Shown piece by piece: positions 12,141 to 20,954 of a stretch of DNA of 39,354 nt; positions within the stretch are counted from its first letter, which is position 1, and each line of letters begins with the position of its first letter. The notes beneath the pieces are model-generated. The model was not told the origin of the DNA. It saw only the letters and a program-made list of their open reading frames with translations, and searched no databases. The DNA comes from Desulfovibrio sp. OttesenSCG-928-I05. GTDB lineage: Bacteria > Desulfobacterota > Desulfovibrionia > Desulfovibrionales > Desulfovibrionaceae. The stretch spans positions 1-39,354 of the forward strand of contig JAJDHY010000002.1 of the NCBI GenBank assembly GCA_030266385.1. Direction: 5' to 3'. The translations under genes were made by a program, and so were the position numbers.

Positions 12141-13316
12141 TCAGACAATAAGGATGACCAGCGAATAGTTGTGAAATCTGTTTGCCGGGCCGGACTCCTT
12201 AAAGGATGTCGGGCATATTTCACCACCGGAATACCCCGCCATAAAGGGAATTGACGGGTCTATCGCATCTTTTGCAGTCTCCAGTTCTATTACAGGATGT
12301 ACCCGCTGCGTTAACAGACGCCGCACAATGCAGGGGAATATCAGAACGCCGTTTATATCGGGCAATGTGTTGATATGCTCAATTGCCTGACGGGTTGTTG
12401 ATAAAACGCCTTCCGGGGTGCAGGTAAGCAGTGAGAAGGTCGATCCTTCATACACATCCCCGCGAAAAATCGCTGTTCCGTCATCCGTAAAGGAAACATG
12501 ACCGCGCACAACGGGAATACCGTCATAATCGTCACGTTTTTTCTGATCTATGACAAAGGGCATGAACAAATAGCTTTCGGCCAGTGTACCGTTATTTGCG
12601 AACCCTATACTTTCAAAGTATGTGTACGCGTTCATATTGTTTATTTCCTGCACGAACGGTCCGGTTGCTTTTGTCACCTCTCCCTTGTATGGCAAAACGT
12701 TCTCTTCCGGGAGCGTGCCGACAAGAAAACGGGGATTTATGTTTCCGTAGCACAGGACAAAGGATACAGCCGATTTGTAATTGACGCCGTTATATATGGT
12801 TTCGCTCGTATCAAACGTAAGCGTATCGTCTATTGCGATTGATCCAAAGACAGGAACCCCGGGCAGTACTTTTTCCCAGGCATAGATATAGGCGTCTCCG
12901 GCGTACTGTAAAAGAAGCGGGGGGAACGTGATGACCAGTTTGGGCGTTTCTGTGGTTCCGGCGGATGCGATGGTGAAGGCGTCGTGAACCGGTCCGTCAA
13001 TGCCGTCATCCACATCGGCGGTTACCCCGGTTCTGAAATGGACGTCACTGGACGTCATGACAAAAAGCGTCAGTATAAGCTCGCCAACCCCGCCATTGAC
13101 AGCCTGGGAGGATGTCGTCATCCCCACACATTCAAAGGGCAGGTTTTCACTGAGATGTTTTACAACTCCGGATTCAATAAATTCCGGGTGGCATAGTATG
13201 ATTCCAACCGAATGCTCAAGAAACGTGATTTTTTCTTCAAGCTGTTCCCGGATTTCTTTGAGGGCTCGCTCCGGATCGTCAATTTCGTAAGTAAAAACAC
13301 TCACGCAGTGCAACAT
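12141..13316 (-). CDS. FIST sensory domain protein (FIST_N + FIST_C)
   Basis: A 391-residue protein made almost entirely of the two FIST domains. These occur in bacterial and eukaryotic signalling proteins and are thought to bind small ligands, perhaps amino acids. The N-terminal half carries the family pattern of a hydrophobic strand, CVGMTTSSQAVNGG, and a PVFGSIAIDD segment. The C-terminal half ends with FIST_C features (GVLIFPCIVRRLL, PFMAGYSGGEICP, NRFHNYSLVILIV). There is no signal peptide or TM segment, so it is cytosolic. ATG 13316 has AAGGAG 5-6 nt upstream. The partner kinase gene begins 30 nt downstream, a FIST-plus-kinase operon. The ligand is unknown. Confidence 0.88.
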   Translation of the reverse strand: MLHCVSVFTYEIDDPERALKEIREQLEEKITFLEHSVGIILCHPEFIESGVVKHLSENLPFECVGMTTSSQAVNGGVGELILTLFVMTSSDVHFRTGVTADVDDGIDGPVHDAFTIASAGTTETPKLVITFPPLLLQYAGDAYIYAWEKVLPGVPVFGSIAIDDTLTFDTSETIYNGVNYKSAVSFVLCYGNINPRFLVGTLPEENVLPYKGEVTKATGPFVQEINNMNAYTYFESIGFANNGTLAESYLFMPFVIDQKKRDDYDGIPVVRGHVSFTDDGTAIFRGDVYEGSTFSLLTCTPEGVLSTTRQAIEHINTLPDINGVLIFPCIVRRLLTQRVHPVIELETAKDAIDPSIPFMAGYSGGEICPTSFKESGPANRFHNYSLVILIV

Positions 13317-13574
13317 ATATACTCCTTCCGGTATCCGGCCATGGGGGGATACGGGGTATTGGAATTGTTTTTTGAGCTACGCAAGAGTGATAACAATCAC
13401 GCTTCTACTTTTTATCGGTAGAGTGACACAAAATTACAATTCCGACAATATGATGGCTTTTTCTGTTATCGCGCAGAGGGTTACGGTAAGACGTAGGGAG
13501 TCCATGCGCCTGTGCCGCGTATGTTTGTACGCCTGCGCCATGCATGTATTCTGTTCGCTTTCGTGGGGCATGCT

Positions 13575-13793
13575 TCAAGATAGAGTCGGCATTGACTCGT
13601 CATCTGTCAATGCGCCCGGCTTTTCGCCTGCCTGGGTTTGCGCCTGAGGCTGCATGGTCGGGAAGGGATATCCGGGAATATAGAGGCGCCACAGCCCCGG
13701 CGTGTCACGCCGGAACACGCTGCACAGCGTTTGTGAACCGCCGGTGGAATGCGCGGTGAAGCGCCTCTGCCGTGTGCCGTGCTTTGTCTCCAT
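13575..13793 (-). CDS. Possible small protein, 72 residues
   Basis: The ORF begins METKHGTRQRRF, contains GLWRLYIPGYPFP and ends in a polar, acidic tail. Third codon positions are GC-rich as in real genes here. ATG 13793 has GGGGAG 8 nt upstream, but that sequence is the 3' arm of a strong terminator hairpin (13800-13837), so it could be translated only if that hairpin is opened. I recognise no family. It could equally be a decayed or chance ORF. Confidence 0.3.
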   Translation of the reverse strand: METKHGTRQRRFTAHSTGGSQTLCSVFRRDTPGLWRLYIPGYPFPTMQPQAQTQAGEKPGALTDDESMPTLS

Positions 13794-13799
13794 AAAAGA

Positions 13800-13837
13800 A
13801 ACTCCCCGAATCCGGCCTGCGCCGGGTTCGGGGAGTT
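13800..13837 (-). terminator. Strong terminator downstream of the Lap-type operon
   Basis: A 17-bp stem (13800-13816 with 13821-13837, one G-U pair) closes on a 4-nt loop. On the minus strand it is followed by TTTCTTTT, a good U-tract. On the plus strand it is followed by GTCGTTCTTTTT, so it may work both ways. It probably ends the operon whose last gene stops at 13956. Confidence 0.75.
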
Positions 13838-13915
13838 GTCGTTCTTTTTCCTCTGCTGCCCGTTTGAAACATGGCTATCAAAGGAGCAGAGAGCGCGGTA
13901 AGCGCGTGGGGAAAT

Positions 13916-13950
13916 CGCTCGAAGGAGAAAGAGACGTTCTCCTTCGAGCG
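13916..13950 (-). terminator. 14-bp perfect hairpin just after the HD-GYP gene
   Basis: CGCTCGAAGGAGAA (13916-13929) and its exact inverse (13937-13950) flank a 7-nt loop, 5 nt beyond the stop codon. The T-tract on the minus strand is weak (ATTTCCCC), so it may be a 3'-stabilising hairpin rather than the main terminator. Confidence 0.55.
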
Positions 13951-13955
13951 GGGTG

Positions 13956-16076
13956 TTACTCGGCGCGGGATGCGGCCGCCTGGGCCACAATGCGTTCGCC
14001 GGAAGGTGTCTTGAGCACGGCCTCAAGGGCGCGTACAACCTGCGGATCGTAGGCTTCCTGCTCCTTGGCCAGAATGCTGACGGCCTGGGCCACGGGCATT
14101 GCGGGACGGTAGGAACGGGGGCGGGCCATGGCGGTAAAGGCGTTGGCCACGGCGAGAATACGCGCCGCCATGCCAATCTCGTCACCCTTGAGGTGCGCGG
14201 GATAGCCCTTGCCGTCCAGACGTTCGTTCATCTGGGTCACGGCTTCCAGCACCGGCAGTTCGAACTCGATGTCCTTGAGCGCGTCACGGGAATATTCCAC
14301 ATGCTGCTCCATCTGGCGCTTTTCTTCCGGAGTCAGGGCGCCGGGCTTGGTCACCACTTCACGCGGCACGAACATTTTGCCCACCTGGGAAAGCGAGGCC
14401 GCTGTTTCAATGGTGGACACTTCACGTTCGGGCAGGCTCATGGTTCTGGCAATAAGCGACGCTATGCGGCCCATGATGCGTGAATGCCCGCCCAGGAACG
14501 GATCCACGGCTTCAATGGCGCGGACCAGCGCTTCAATAGTCTGCTGGACCATGCGGTTGCCGCGCTCCTGCGCTTCGACCTGCTTGGTGATGTCGCGGAA
14601 CACGGACACGATGCCGCTGATGACGCCGTTTTCACCGCGCAGGGGCGCTATGGATATCTGGAAGTGATGCCGCTTGGACTGCAACCAGATGATTTCATCC
14701 ACAGTCGTTGATTCGCCAGTCAGGAGAACGCGCTGGTTCGTCGCTTCCAGGCGTTTCGCCGTATCAAAGCCGAACACGGCGGCAATATCCAGCCCCGGAA
14801 TTTCCTCGGTGCTGCGTCCCACGGCTTCGGCAAAGGCGCGGTTCACATAATGGTAAACCCCCTTGTCGTCCGTCAGGGCCACCGGGTCGGTCATGGTGCT
14901 GTTGATGCCGTCAAGCAGGACTTTCTGCTCGTTAATCAGCTCGTTCAGGTCGCGCAGTTGGGAAGCCACTTCCTGCTGTTCTTTGCCCACGAGACGCCAC
15001 CAGATGACGCTGACCAGCAGGCCGAGAGCGACGATGCCGAGGGCCGCGAGGGTCAGAATGCTGCGTACGGTAGCGGTATAGTCCACACGGGAGTTCGCAT
15101 AATCGCGTTCCTGGGTGATCCACCAGGCGGTGCCGGGAATACGGCGGCCCATGGAATAGACCTGACCGCTGCCGTCGGCCGCGCTGCGTACGCCAAAGGG
15201 CAGGACATCGGCATCAATGCTTTCCGGCGATGCGATGGGCCGGAGCGACGCGCCAACGCCGAGGCCGACTTCCTGGAACCCTTCCGGCGTGCTCTGGAGC
15301 AGGCGGGTAATGAAGCCTTCCGCGCTGACGGACGAGGCGGTCACGATTTCGCTCAGGTTGTTTTTCCCCGTGATGGCCTTGACCAGCATGAGGGCGGAAA
15401 CAGCCTTGTCGTGCTGCGCGTCGAATTCCGGCGGGAATATGGGCATGATAAGCCCGTGCACCAGACCGAAGGGCCCCGCGTAAATTCCCGTCACAAGCGG
15501 CTGGCCGCTTTCCAGCACCCGCTTGACCTCGGCTTCTTCGGCCGTGGTGAGCGCGGGCGGTGTGGAGTGCGTGGAAATGTACGTATCAGCCCGCCGGTTG
15601 ACGATGCGGGCGGAAACAAATCCTTCCCGCAGGACGAAATCCCGGAGGTTGACGATCATGAGGGGAAGCTGCTCGGACAGCTTTTCCATCGGGTCGCTGC
15701 TTTCCGTGGCGGGCTCTTCCGACATGGGGCGCGTCGAAGGCGGCGCGATCAGCATGCTCACGTCGCCGGGAAGCTGGTCGACTTCCGCGGCAAAGAAGCT
15801 GAACACTTCCGATTCGATCAGGCGGGATGCCGCGCCCATCATGTTCTTGAGCTGCGTGTCGATAGCGTCGACCCTGCCGTCCACGATAAGACTGGCCCGC
15901 AAACGGAGCCCATCCTCAAGTTTCTGTTCGGCCGATTCTATCTCTTTGTACGCCCAGAAAGAGACGGCCCCGACGGCAATCGCCATGATGGTCAGTCCGA
16001 AGACGAAGAGCCGTGAGCGGCGGCCGGTGGACTGGGTGGAGGCGCCGGGCGCCTGCGTTACTGTTGTCTCTGCCAT
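13956..16076 (-). CDS. Cache-PAS sensor with degenerate HD-GYP domain
   Basis: A 706-residue membrane signalling protein. TM1 (about residues 21-41) is followed by a periplasmic double-Cache-like domain (about 45-325), TM2 (about 332-355), a short coiled coil, a PAS domain (about 375-490) and a C-terminal HD-GYP-type domain (about 500-700). HD-GYP enzymes hydrolyse c-di-GMP with metal ligands in HDxGK and HHExxDGxGYP. Here the HD is SQ (S563-Q564 in LSQVGK), the HHE motif is MNERLDGKGYP, and the later aspartate of VAD is N (VANAF), so hydrolysis is unlikely. I chose ATG 16076, with GGAG 6 nt upstream, over a GTG at 16088. It is the last gene of the Lap-type operon, 93 nt after lapG, and may act as a receptor in place of LapD; that role is inference. 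Confidence 0.9.
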   Translation of the reverse strand: MAETTVTQAPGASTQSTGRRSRLFVFGLTIMAIAVGAVSFWAYKEIESAEQKLEDGLRLRASLIVDGRVDAIDTQLKNMMGAASRLIESEVFSFFAAEVDQLPGDVSMLIAPPSTRPMSEEPATESSDPMEKLSEQLPLMIVNLRDFVLREGFVSARIVNRRADTYISTHSTPPALTTAEEAEVKRVLESGQPLVTGIYAGPFGLVHGLIMPIFPPEFDAQHDKAVSALMLVKAITGKNNLSEIVTASSVSAEGFITRLLQSTPEGFQEVGLGVGASLRPIASPESIDADVLPFGVRSAADGSGQVYSMGRRIPGTAWWITQERDYANSRVDYTATVRSILTLAALGIVALGLLVSVIWWRLVGKEQQEVASQLRDLNELINEQKVLLDGINSTMTDPVALTDDKGVYHYVNRAFAEAVGRSTEEIPGLDIAAVFGFDTAKRLEATNQRVLLTGESTTVDEIIWLQSKRHHFQISIAPLRGENGVISGIVSVFRDITKQVEAQERGNRMVQQTIEALVRAIEAVDPFLGGHSRIMGRIASLIARTMSLPEREVSTIETAASLSQVGKMFVPREVVTKPGALTPEEKRQMEQHVEYSRDALKDIEFELPVLEAVTQMNERLDGKGYPAHLKGDEIGMAARILAVANAFTAMARPRSYRPAMPVAQAVSILAKEQEAYDPQVVRALEAVLKTPSGERIVAQAAASRAE

Positions 16077-16169
16077 GTTGTTCTCCACAGTCGGGTTGTC
16101 TGGTCTACGGTTCGTATAACCCGCCGCGTGCGCGGCATGATCTGTTTGCGGCGTATCCGCCTGTATCCG

Positions 16170-16898
16170 CTACTTCTTTTTTGGCACAACGTGCGCCCAG
16201 CGGTACACCTGGTTTAACGAATATTGCGGCGCATACTGCTTGTAACGAGTGTGCGTCATTACCATATCGGTCAAGTTATCAAGAATATAAGCGTCACCTT
16301 CTGTATATACAGCAAGTACCGCGTGGCCGAGGTTGCGTATGGTATCCTTGAGCGCAACGATCCGCATGGTTGACGGATCCACCCCCAGCTTGATCAGGGC
16401 GTAAAACTTTGTGATGGCGTAGTCTTCGCAGTCGCCCGATTTTTTCATAAACTCCGCCGGGGTCGCCCAGTAGTCCTCAATCTTGTACAGCGAGTTGTCC
16501 GTCCTGTACGGCCATCGGTTGAAAAACGCGTTGACCGCAACGGCCTTTTCCCGGGTTGTGCTGCCGCTCATCCGCGCCACCAGTTCCGTCCATTGCTTGG
16601 CGAAAGCGGGCGTCATGAACTGGCTGAGATCCTTGTCAAAGGTCGGCGATTTCGCTTCGGCCTTGACCACCCGTTCCCATTTGGGCATGTTTTTCAACTC
16701 GCCGCGAAATTCCACCGTACCGAAGAGCTTGATGGGCTCGGCGGCATGCCCGGTAAGCGGCAGAACGCAGAGCGCCAGTAAGCAGCACAGGATGCAATAG
16801 CGAACCGGACGCCGGACGGAGAACAGCGGAAGAGGGCGGCGGGAGCCACCCCCGCCGTTCAGGGTGCGCCCGATGAGCCAGGGTGCTCTTGCTGTCAC
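16170..16898 (-). CDS. lapG: LapG-like periplasmic cysteine protease
   Basis: Bacterial transglutaminase-like cysteine protease (BTLCP/DUF920) of 242 residues. In Pseudomonas, LapG cleaves the N-terminus of a giant surface adhesin and releases cells from biofilm unless LapD sequesters it. The catalytic Cys-His-Asp triad is visible: C157 in SGDCEDYA, His in LGHAVLAV and Asp in YILDNL. A basic N-terminus and the hydrophobic stretch CILCCLLALCVLPL ending GHAAEP form a Sec signal peptide. The start is GTG 16898, overlapping the adaptor gene stop by 4 nt (GTGA). The unusually long N-region before the hydrophobic core suggests the true start could be later, but no better codon is evident. The adhesin substrate is not in the window. 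Confidence 0.92.
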   Translation of the reverse strand: MTARAPWLIGRTLNGGGGSRRPLPLFSVRRPVRYCILCCLLALCVLPLTGHAAEPIKLFGTVEFRGELKNMPKWERVVKAEAKSPTFDKDLSQFMTPAFAKQWTELVARMSGSTTREKAVAVNAFFNRWPYRTDNSLYKIEDYWATPAEFMKKSGDCEDYAITKFYALIKLGVDPSTMRIVALKDTIRNLGHAVLAVYTEGDAYILDNLTDMVMTHTRYKQYAPQYSLNQVYRWAHVVPKKK

Positions 16899-18250
16899 CG
16901 TTCGGTCATCGCATTCTGGCTGGCCTTGATGATCGGCTTCAGCAAATAGGCCAGCACTGTTTTTTCACCGGTTATGATATCCACGGAAGCCTGCATGCCG
17001 GGAATGATCGGCAGCGGGTCGCCGGTGCGGGAGAGCAGCGTGCTGTTCTGGGTACGCAGCTTGACGACGTAATACGGATCCCCGCGCTTGTCTTCAATGG
17101 TATCGCCGCTGATATCTTCCACAAAGCCTTCCAGACCGCCGTAAATGGAGAAGTCATAGGCCGTGATCTTGATGACGGCCTTTTGCTGCGGCTGGATGAA
17201 CGCAATATCGGTAGGACGGATTCTGGCCTCGACCATCAGGGTATCATCCAGAGGCACCAGTTCAAGAATGGTGTCACCGGGGCGGATAACACCGCCGATG
17301 GTGTTGATCATGATCCTGTTGACCTTGCCGCGCACAGGGGAGGAAATCTCGGTACGGCGCAACCGGTCGCTGGTGGCCGCGATATTTTGCAGAATACTGT
17401 TCAGTTCACTTCTGCGCTTGTTGAGTTCCTCGGTAACCTGGGAACGCCACTCGTTTTCACGGTTGGCAAGACGCTGCTCCGCGCCGCGCACGGCGGTGCG
17501 GTTCTGGTTGATGGATTGCAAAACCGTGTTCAGTTCGCCGTCAAGCTGGGATTTTTGCTGGAGTATTTTCAGATACTCAAGCCGGGGGTACGTGCCCTTG
17601 TCCACCAGCGGGCGGATCATATTGATCTGCTCAATGGTGAAGCGCAGGTTTTCCCGGATGCTTTGCTCGCGGCTCTGGGCGACTTCCACTTCCTGCTTGC
17701 GCTGTTCGATTTCACTTTCCAGGGCCAGGGCTTCCCCTTCAAACTGCGCCCGGCGGGCCACAAAGGCGGCCAGCTGGTCGGAAACGATCTGCGGGTATTC
17801 TATTTCCATGGTGGAAGGGAACACGGGGTCATTGCCCGCAAGTTCGGCTTCCATCCGGATGATGGACGCTTCGGCTTCCACTTTTTTCGTCTGGGCGTCC
17901 CGGACGGTCGCTTCCAGAATGTTGGGCGAAAGCCGGAGCAGCGCCTGGCCGGGCTCAACTATTTCACCTTCCCGCACCAGCATGCTTTCAAGGATACCGC
18001 CTTCAAGGTTCTGGATTTCCTGCGTACGCTGGGACGGAATAACCTGCCCCATACCGCGTGTGATTTCATCGAGCTTGGCGTAGGAAGCCCACACGAGGAA
18101 ACAGGCGAAAAAAAGCAGCACCGCAAGCGACAGGATAAAGGCCAGCGGGTGTCCCCGGCTGTGCAGGGCTACATCCACTTCGCTCATATATTGAAGATCT
18201 TCAGGGTTCGCCCCTTTGGGAACAAACCAGTGGAACAGGCGTTTAAACAT
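16895..18250 (-). CDS. HlyD-family membrane fusion protein of type I secretion (LapC-like)
   Basis: Periplasmic adaptor of 451 residues that links the inner-membrane ABC transporter to a TolC-like outer-membrane channel. A single TM (about residues 38-58, FILSLAVLLFFACFLVWASY) is followed by the first half-lipoyl segment (EGGILESMLVREGEIVEPGQ), a long alpha-helical coiled coil (about 120-300) and the beta-barrel and second lipoyl portion (SPVRGKVNRIMINTIGGVIRPGD). It is encoded directly after the ABC transporter (25 nt) and overlaps lapG by 4 nt. ATG 18250 has AGGAG upstream. The TolC-type partner is not in this window. Confidence 0.94.
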   Translation of the reverse strand: MFKRLFHWFVPKGANPEDLQYMSEVDVALHSRGHPLAFILSLAVLLFFACFLVWASYAKLDEITRGMGQVIPSQRTQEIQNLEGGILESMLVREGEIVEPGQALLRLSPNILEATVRDAQTKKVEAEASIIRMEAELAGNDPVFPSTMEIEYPQIVSDQLAAFVARRAQFEGEALALESEIEQRKQEVEVAQSREQSIRENLRFTIEQINMIRPLVDKGTYPRLEYLKILQQKSQLDGELNTVLQSINQNRTAVRGAEQRLANRENEWRSQVTEELNKRRSELNSILQNIAATSDRLRRTEISSPVRGKVNRIMINTIGGVIRPGDTILELVPLDDTLMVEARIRPTDIAFIQPQQKAVIKITAYDFSIYGGLEGFVEDISGDTIEDKRGDPYYVVKLRTQNSTLLSRTGDPLPIIPGMQASVDIITGEKTVLAYLLKPIIKASQNAMTER

Positions 18251-18275
18251 TCAGACTCTCCTGGCCGAAACGCAA

Positions 18276-20789
18276 TCAGGCGGTAGCGGGTTTACTCTGT
18301 GCGGCCGCAGCAGGTGCCGGAGCTTTTCCGGCAGCAGGAATGGCACCGCCCTTGGCGGGCGCTCCCTTCTGCTTGGACTGCTCGCCTCTGAGAGCGCTGA
18401 GCACGGCGTTTTTCGGACCGTCCGCCATAATGCGTCCGGCATCCATGACCACAAGGCGGTCAACAATATCAAGCATGGAAAGACGGTGGGTAATCAGGAT
18501 GAGGGTTTTGTTGCCCAGCGACGCGCCAAGACGTTGGCGGAACATGTATTCGGAACTGTTGTCCATGTTGCTGGTCGGCTCGTCCATGATCAGAATATCC
18601 GGGTCTTGCAGCAGCGCGCGCGCAATGGCGACGGACTGGCGCTGACCGCCGGAAAGGGACATGCCCCGTTCTCCCACCGGCATGCCGAAGCCCGCCGGGT
18701 GCGCCCGCACAAAATCCGTTACCCCGGCGAGATGCGCGGCCCTGAGTATCATGCGGTCGTCCGTGATCATGGACCCGAAGGCGATATTTTCGCGCACCGT
18801 CCCGTAGAACAGGTAGTTATCCTGCGAAACGTAGCCGATGCGGGATCGCAGATCCGTGGGATCCATCTGGCGGATATCCACGCCGCCCATTTTGACCGCG
18901 CCGTCGGCGGGCTGATACAGCCCGAGGCAGAAGCGGCCGAACGTGCTTTTTCCGGAACCCATACGGCCGATAATACCGACTTTTTCGCCGGGGCGGATGT
19001 GAATGTTCACACCGTCAAGGGCAAGCCGTTCGGAGTTGGGGTACTTGAACGCGACGCCTTCAAAGGTCAGCGAATGCTCAAGCCGTCCGAATTCGACATA
19101 GTTGCTGTCTTCCGGGCGTTCCACGGGCATGTTCATCAGCGCGTCCAGCGACTTGAGCGCCATGCGGGATTGCTGGAGCCGCGAAAGCATGCCGGAAACC
19201 TGGGAAAGCGGCGCCATGGCCCGGCCGGCCAGCATGTTACAGGCGATAAGCCCGCCCATACTGAGGAATTCGGGAATACGGTACACGCCCCAGATGATGA
19301 TGCCGACGCTGACAAGCTGCGTCGCAAGCAGGGTGACCGTGACGGAAAGGCTGGACATGCGCTTGCTGTGGTTGTTGGAAAGCGCGCTCTGTCCCACCAC
19401 CTGTTCCCAGGTGTGCTGCACCTTGCCTTCGGCCATGCTGGTCTTGATGGTTTCAAGACCGTTGATGATTTCCACCAGCAGGGCGTTTTTCTGCATGTTT
19501 TCCTTGAAGCCCTTTTCAGCGGTACGCTGCATGGGCAACTGCAGGAAAAGGCCGACGCCGATGATGATGGGCACCGCGATCAGCGGAATGACCACCAGCG
19601 GGCCGCCGAGCAGGCCGATAATGACGATAAAGATGAACAGGAAGGGCAGGTCCACAAGGGCCAGCAGGGTGGTTGAACCGAAAAAGTCCCGCAGGGATTC
19701 AAATTCCCTCAGGTTATTGGCGAGGGAGCCTGTGGAATCCGGCTTGGCGTCCAGACGGAGGCCGAGCAGATGGGTCATGAGCCGGCTGGCCAGGATGACG
19801 TCCGCGTTTTTGCCGGCCGCATCCACAAAGTAGCTGCGCAGGTTCCGCAGCAGAAAGTCGAACAGATAGGCGATACCTATGCCCGCCGCGAGCACCCAGA
19901 GGGTATCCGTGGCCTGGTTGGGAACCACCCGGTCATAGACGTTCATGAAGAAAAGCGGACCGCACAGGGCCAGCATGTTGACCACGATACTGGCCCCCAC
20001 CACGTGCCGGTAAATCGGCAGATAGTAGAGCAGAGTATCCCAGAACCAGCGCTTGGCCTTGAGCAGTTTGATTTCGCTGGCGCGTTTATCCAGCTTTTCC
20101 ACCGGTTTGCCGAAAATGGCATAGCCGAGGTATTCTTCCTGCAATCCTTTGCGTTCCACCGTGGTGGGCGTCTGGCCGGATTCGGGGAATATGACTTCCG
20201 CTTTCAGTTCTTCAATGCGGGTCAGCACGCAGCAGCGGTCGTTACGCAGCAGCAGGATGCAGGGAAGCGTCAGGGGCGATATATTTTCCAGTTGCGGCCG
20301 GTGCACCGTGGATGCGTTCATTCCGGCGGCGCGGGCGGCCCGGATGGCGGCTGCGGGGTGAACCGTGCCGTCACCCGCGGGCAGATGCGCCATGAGCAGG
20401 TTTGTGGATACGGGGCGGCCGTGCAGACGGAAGAGCGCCGCCATGCTGTCAATGAGAGGGGGCGCGAAGTTCACGTCCGCCGGGTCGGGCACTGTCGTAC
20501 TCTGGGGGCCGGAAGCCTCCGGAGCGGCCGCGGCATGCCCGGCCTGTGGCGCACCGTGCGCCGCCTGTGAAGGCTGTGGAGCACTTGGGGACGGCTGTGT
20601 TGCGGGGCCGCCCGTTACGCTGGTGTGCACTCCTGCCGGGGCGGCTTGCTGTGCCAATCCGGCAAGCGGGCCGCTTTTCAGAGCGCCTGAAGTCGCCTGC
20701 CCCACTGGAGCATTCTGTCCGCCGGAGTTGGCGCCAGGGGTAGTCGCAGCAGCCTGTTCCTGATCATTTTTTTGAGGAATATCAGACAC
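18276..20789 (-). CDS. Type I secretion ABC transporter/ATPase (LapB-like)
   Basis: An 837-residue exporter. Residues 1 to about 105 are a low-complexity Ala/Pro/Gln/Gly-rich extension. A C39-peptidase-like domain (about 108-230) follows; I see no catalytic cysteine at its start (LIDSMAALFRLHG), so it is probably a substrate-docking domain. Then come the ABC membrane domain (about 255-540) and the nucleotide-binding domain with Walker A GRMGSGKST, signature LSGGQRQ, Walker B ILIMDEPTS and an H-loop (ITHR). This domain order is that of RTX/adhesin exporters. A GTG start at 20789 is set by GGGAGG 7 nt upstream. It is the first gene of the Lap-type operon. A short Ala/Pro-rich C-terminal tail (KAPAPAAAAQ) is also present. 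Confidence 0.94.
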   Translation of the reverse strand: MSDIPQKNDQEQAAATTPGANSGGQNAPVGQATSGALKSGPLAGLAQQAAPAGVHTSVTGGPATQPSPSAPQPSQAAHGAPQAGHAAAAPEASGPQSTTVPDPADVNFAPPLIDSMAALFRLHGRPVSTNLLMAHLPAGDGTVHPAAAIRAARAAGMNASTVHRPQLENISPLTLPCILLLRNDRCCVLTRIEELKAEVIFPESGQTPTTVERKGLQEEYLGYAIFGKPVEKLDKRASEIKLLKAKRWFWDTLLYYLPIYRHVVGASIVVNMLALCGPLFFMNVYDRVVPNQATDTLWVLAAGIGIAYLFDFLLRNLRSYFVDAAGKNADVILASRLMTHLLGLRLDAKPDSTGSLANNLREFESLRDFFGSTTLLALVDLPFLFIFIVIIGLLGGPLVVIPLIAVPIIIGVGLFLQLPMQRTAEKGFKENMQKNALLVEIINGLETIKTSMAEGKVQHTWEQVVGQSALSNNHSKRMSSLSVTVTLLATQLVSVGIIIWGVYRIPEFLSMGGLIACNMLAGRAMAPLSQVSGMLSRLQQSRMALKSLDALMNMPVERPEDSNYVEFGRLEHSLTFEGVAFKYPNSERLALDGVNIHIRPGEKVGIIGRMGSGKSTFGRFCLGLYQPADGAVKMGGVDIRQMDPTDLRSRIGYVSQDNYLFYGTVRENIAFGSMITDDRMILRAAHLAGVTDFVRAHPAGFGMPVGERGMSLSGGQRQSVAIARALLQDPDILIMDEPTSNMDNSSEYMFRQRLGASLGNKTLILITHRLSMLDIVDRLVVMDAGRIMADGPKNAVLSALRGEQSKQKGAPAKGGAIPAAGKAPAPAAAAQSKPATA

Positions 20790-20843
20790 GTAAAAACCTC
20801 CCTCAAGGGGGACTTATACAGATCATCCGGAAAAACCGGGAAT

Positions 20844-20872
20844 ATACTATAAAGAGAACCGAGAACAGTAAA
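20844..20872 (-). promoter_or_regulatory. Candidate sigma-70 promoter, proximal, for the Lap-type operon
   Basis: On the minus strand, TTTACT (20872-20867) and TAGTAT (20849-20844) are separated by 17 nt, about 55 nt upstream of the GTG start. TAGTAT matches five of six -10 bases. Hand-called. Confidence 0.45.
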
Positions 20873-20954
20873 TACGGCACGATGGCCCTTTTCCCCAACC
20901 ATCGCGCGCGCCGCCAAGCTTTTCATACCAAAAAGCTTTACGATACAGAGCAGT

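Larger units (their letters stand above)
13317..13955. other. Long spacer between the Lap-type operon and the FIST operon
   Basis: About 640 nt without a confidently supported gene. The part nearest the FIST start (13317-13460) is AT-rich and should hold the FIST/kinase promoter, but I cannot place convincing -35/-10 boxes. The middle holds one possible small ORF (13575-13793, minus). The part next to the HD-GYP gene carries two strong hairpins (13800-13837 and 13916-13950). Confidence 0.7.

Noticed and set aside
18216-19676. 486-residue ORF on the plus strand
   Set aside because: It is antisense to the LapB-like exporter, has no family motifs, and arises from high GC at third positions. The same applies to long antisense frames over the kinase, selD, guaA and chemoreceptor genes.
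20919-20942. AAGCTTTT/AAAAAGCTT inverted repeat upstream of the Lap-type operon
   Set aside because: It is short and AT-rich with no second copy; it lies between the two candidate promoters but I cannot give it a role.
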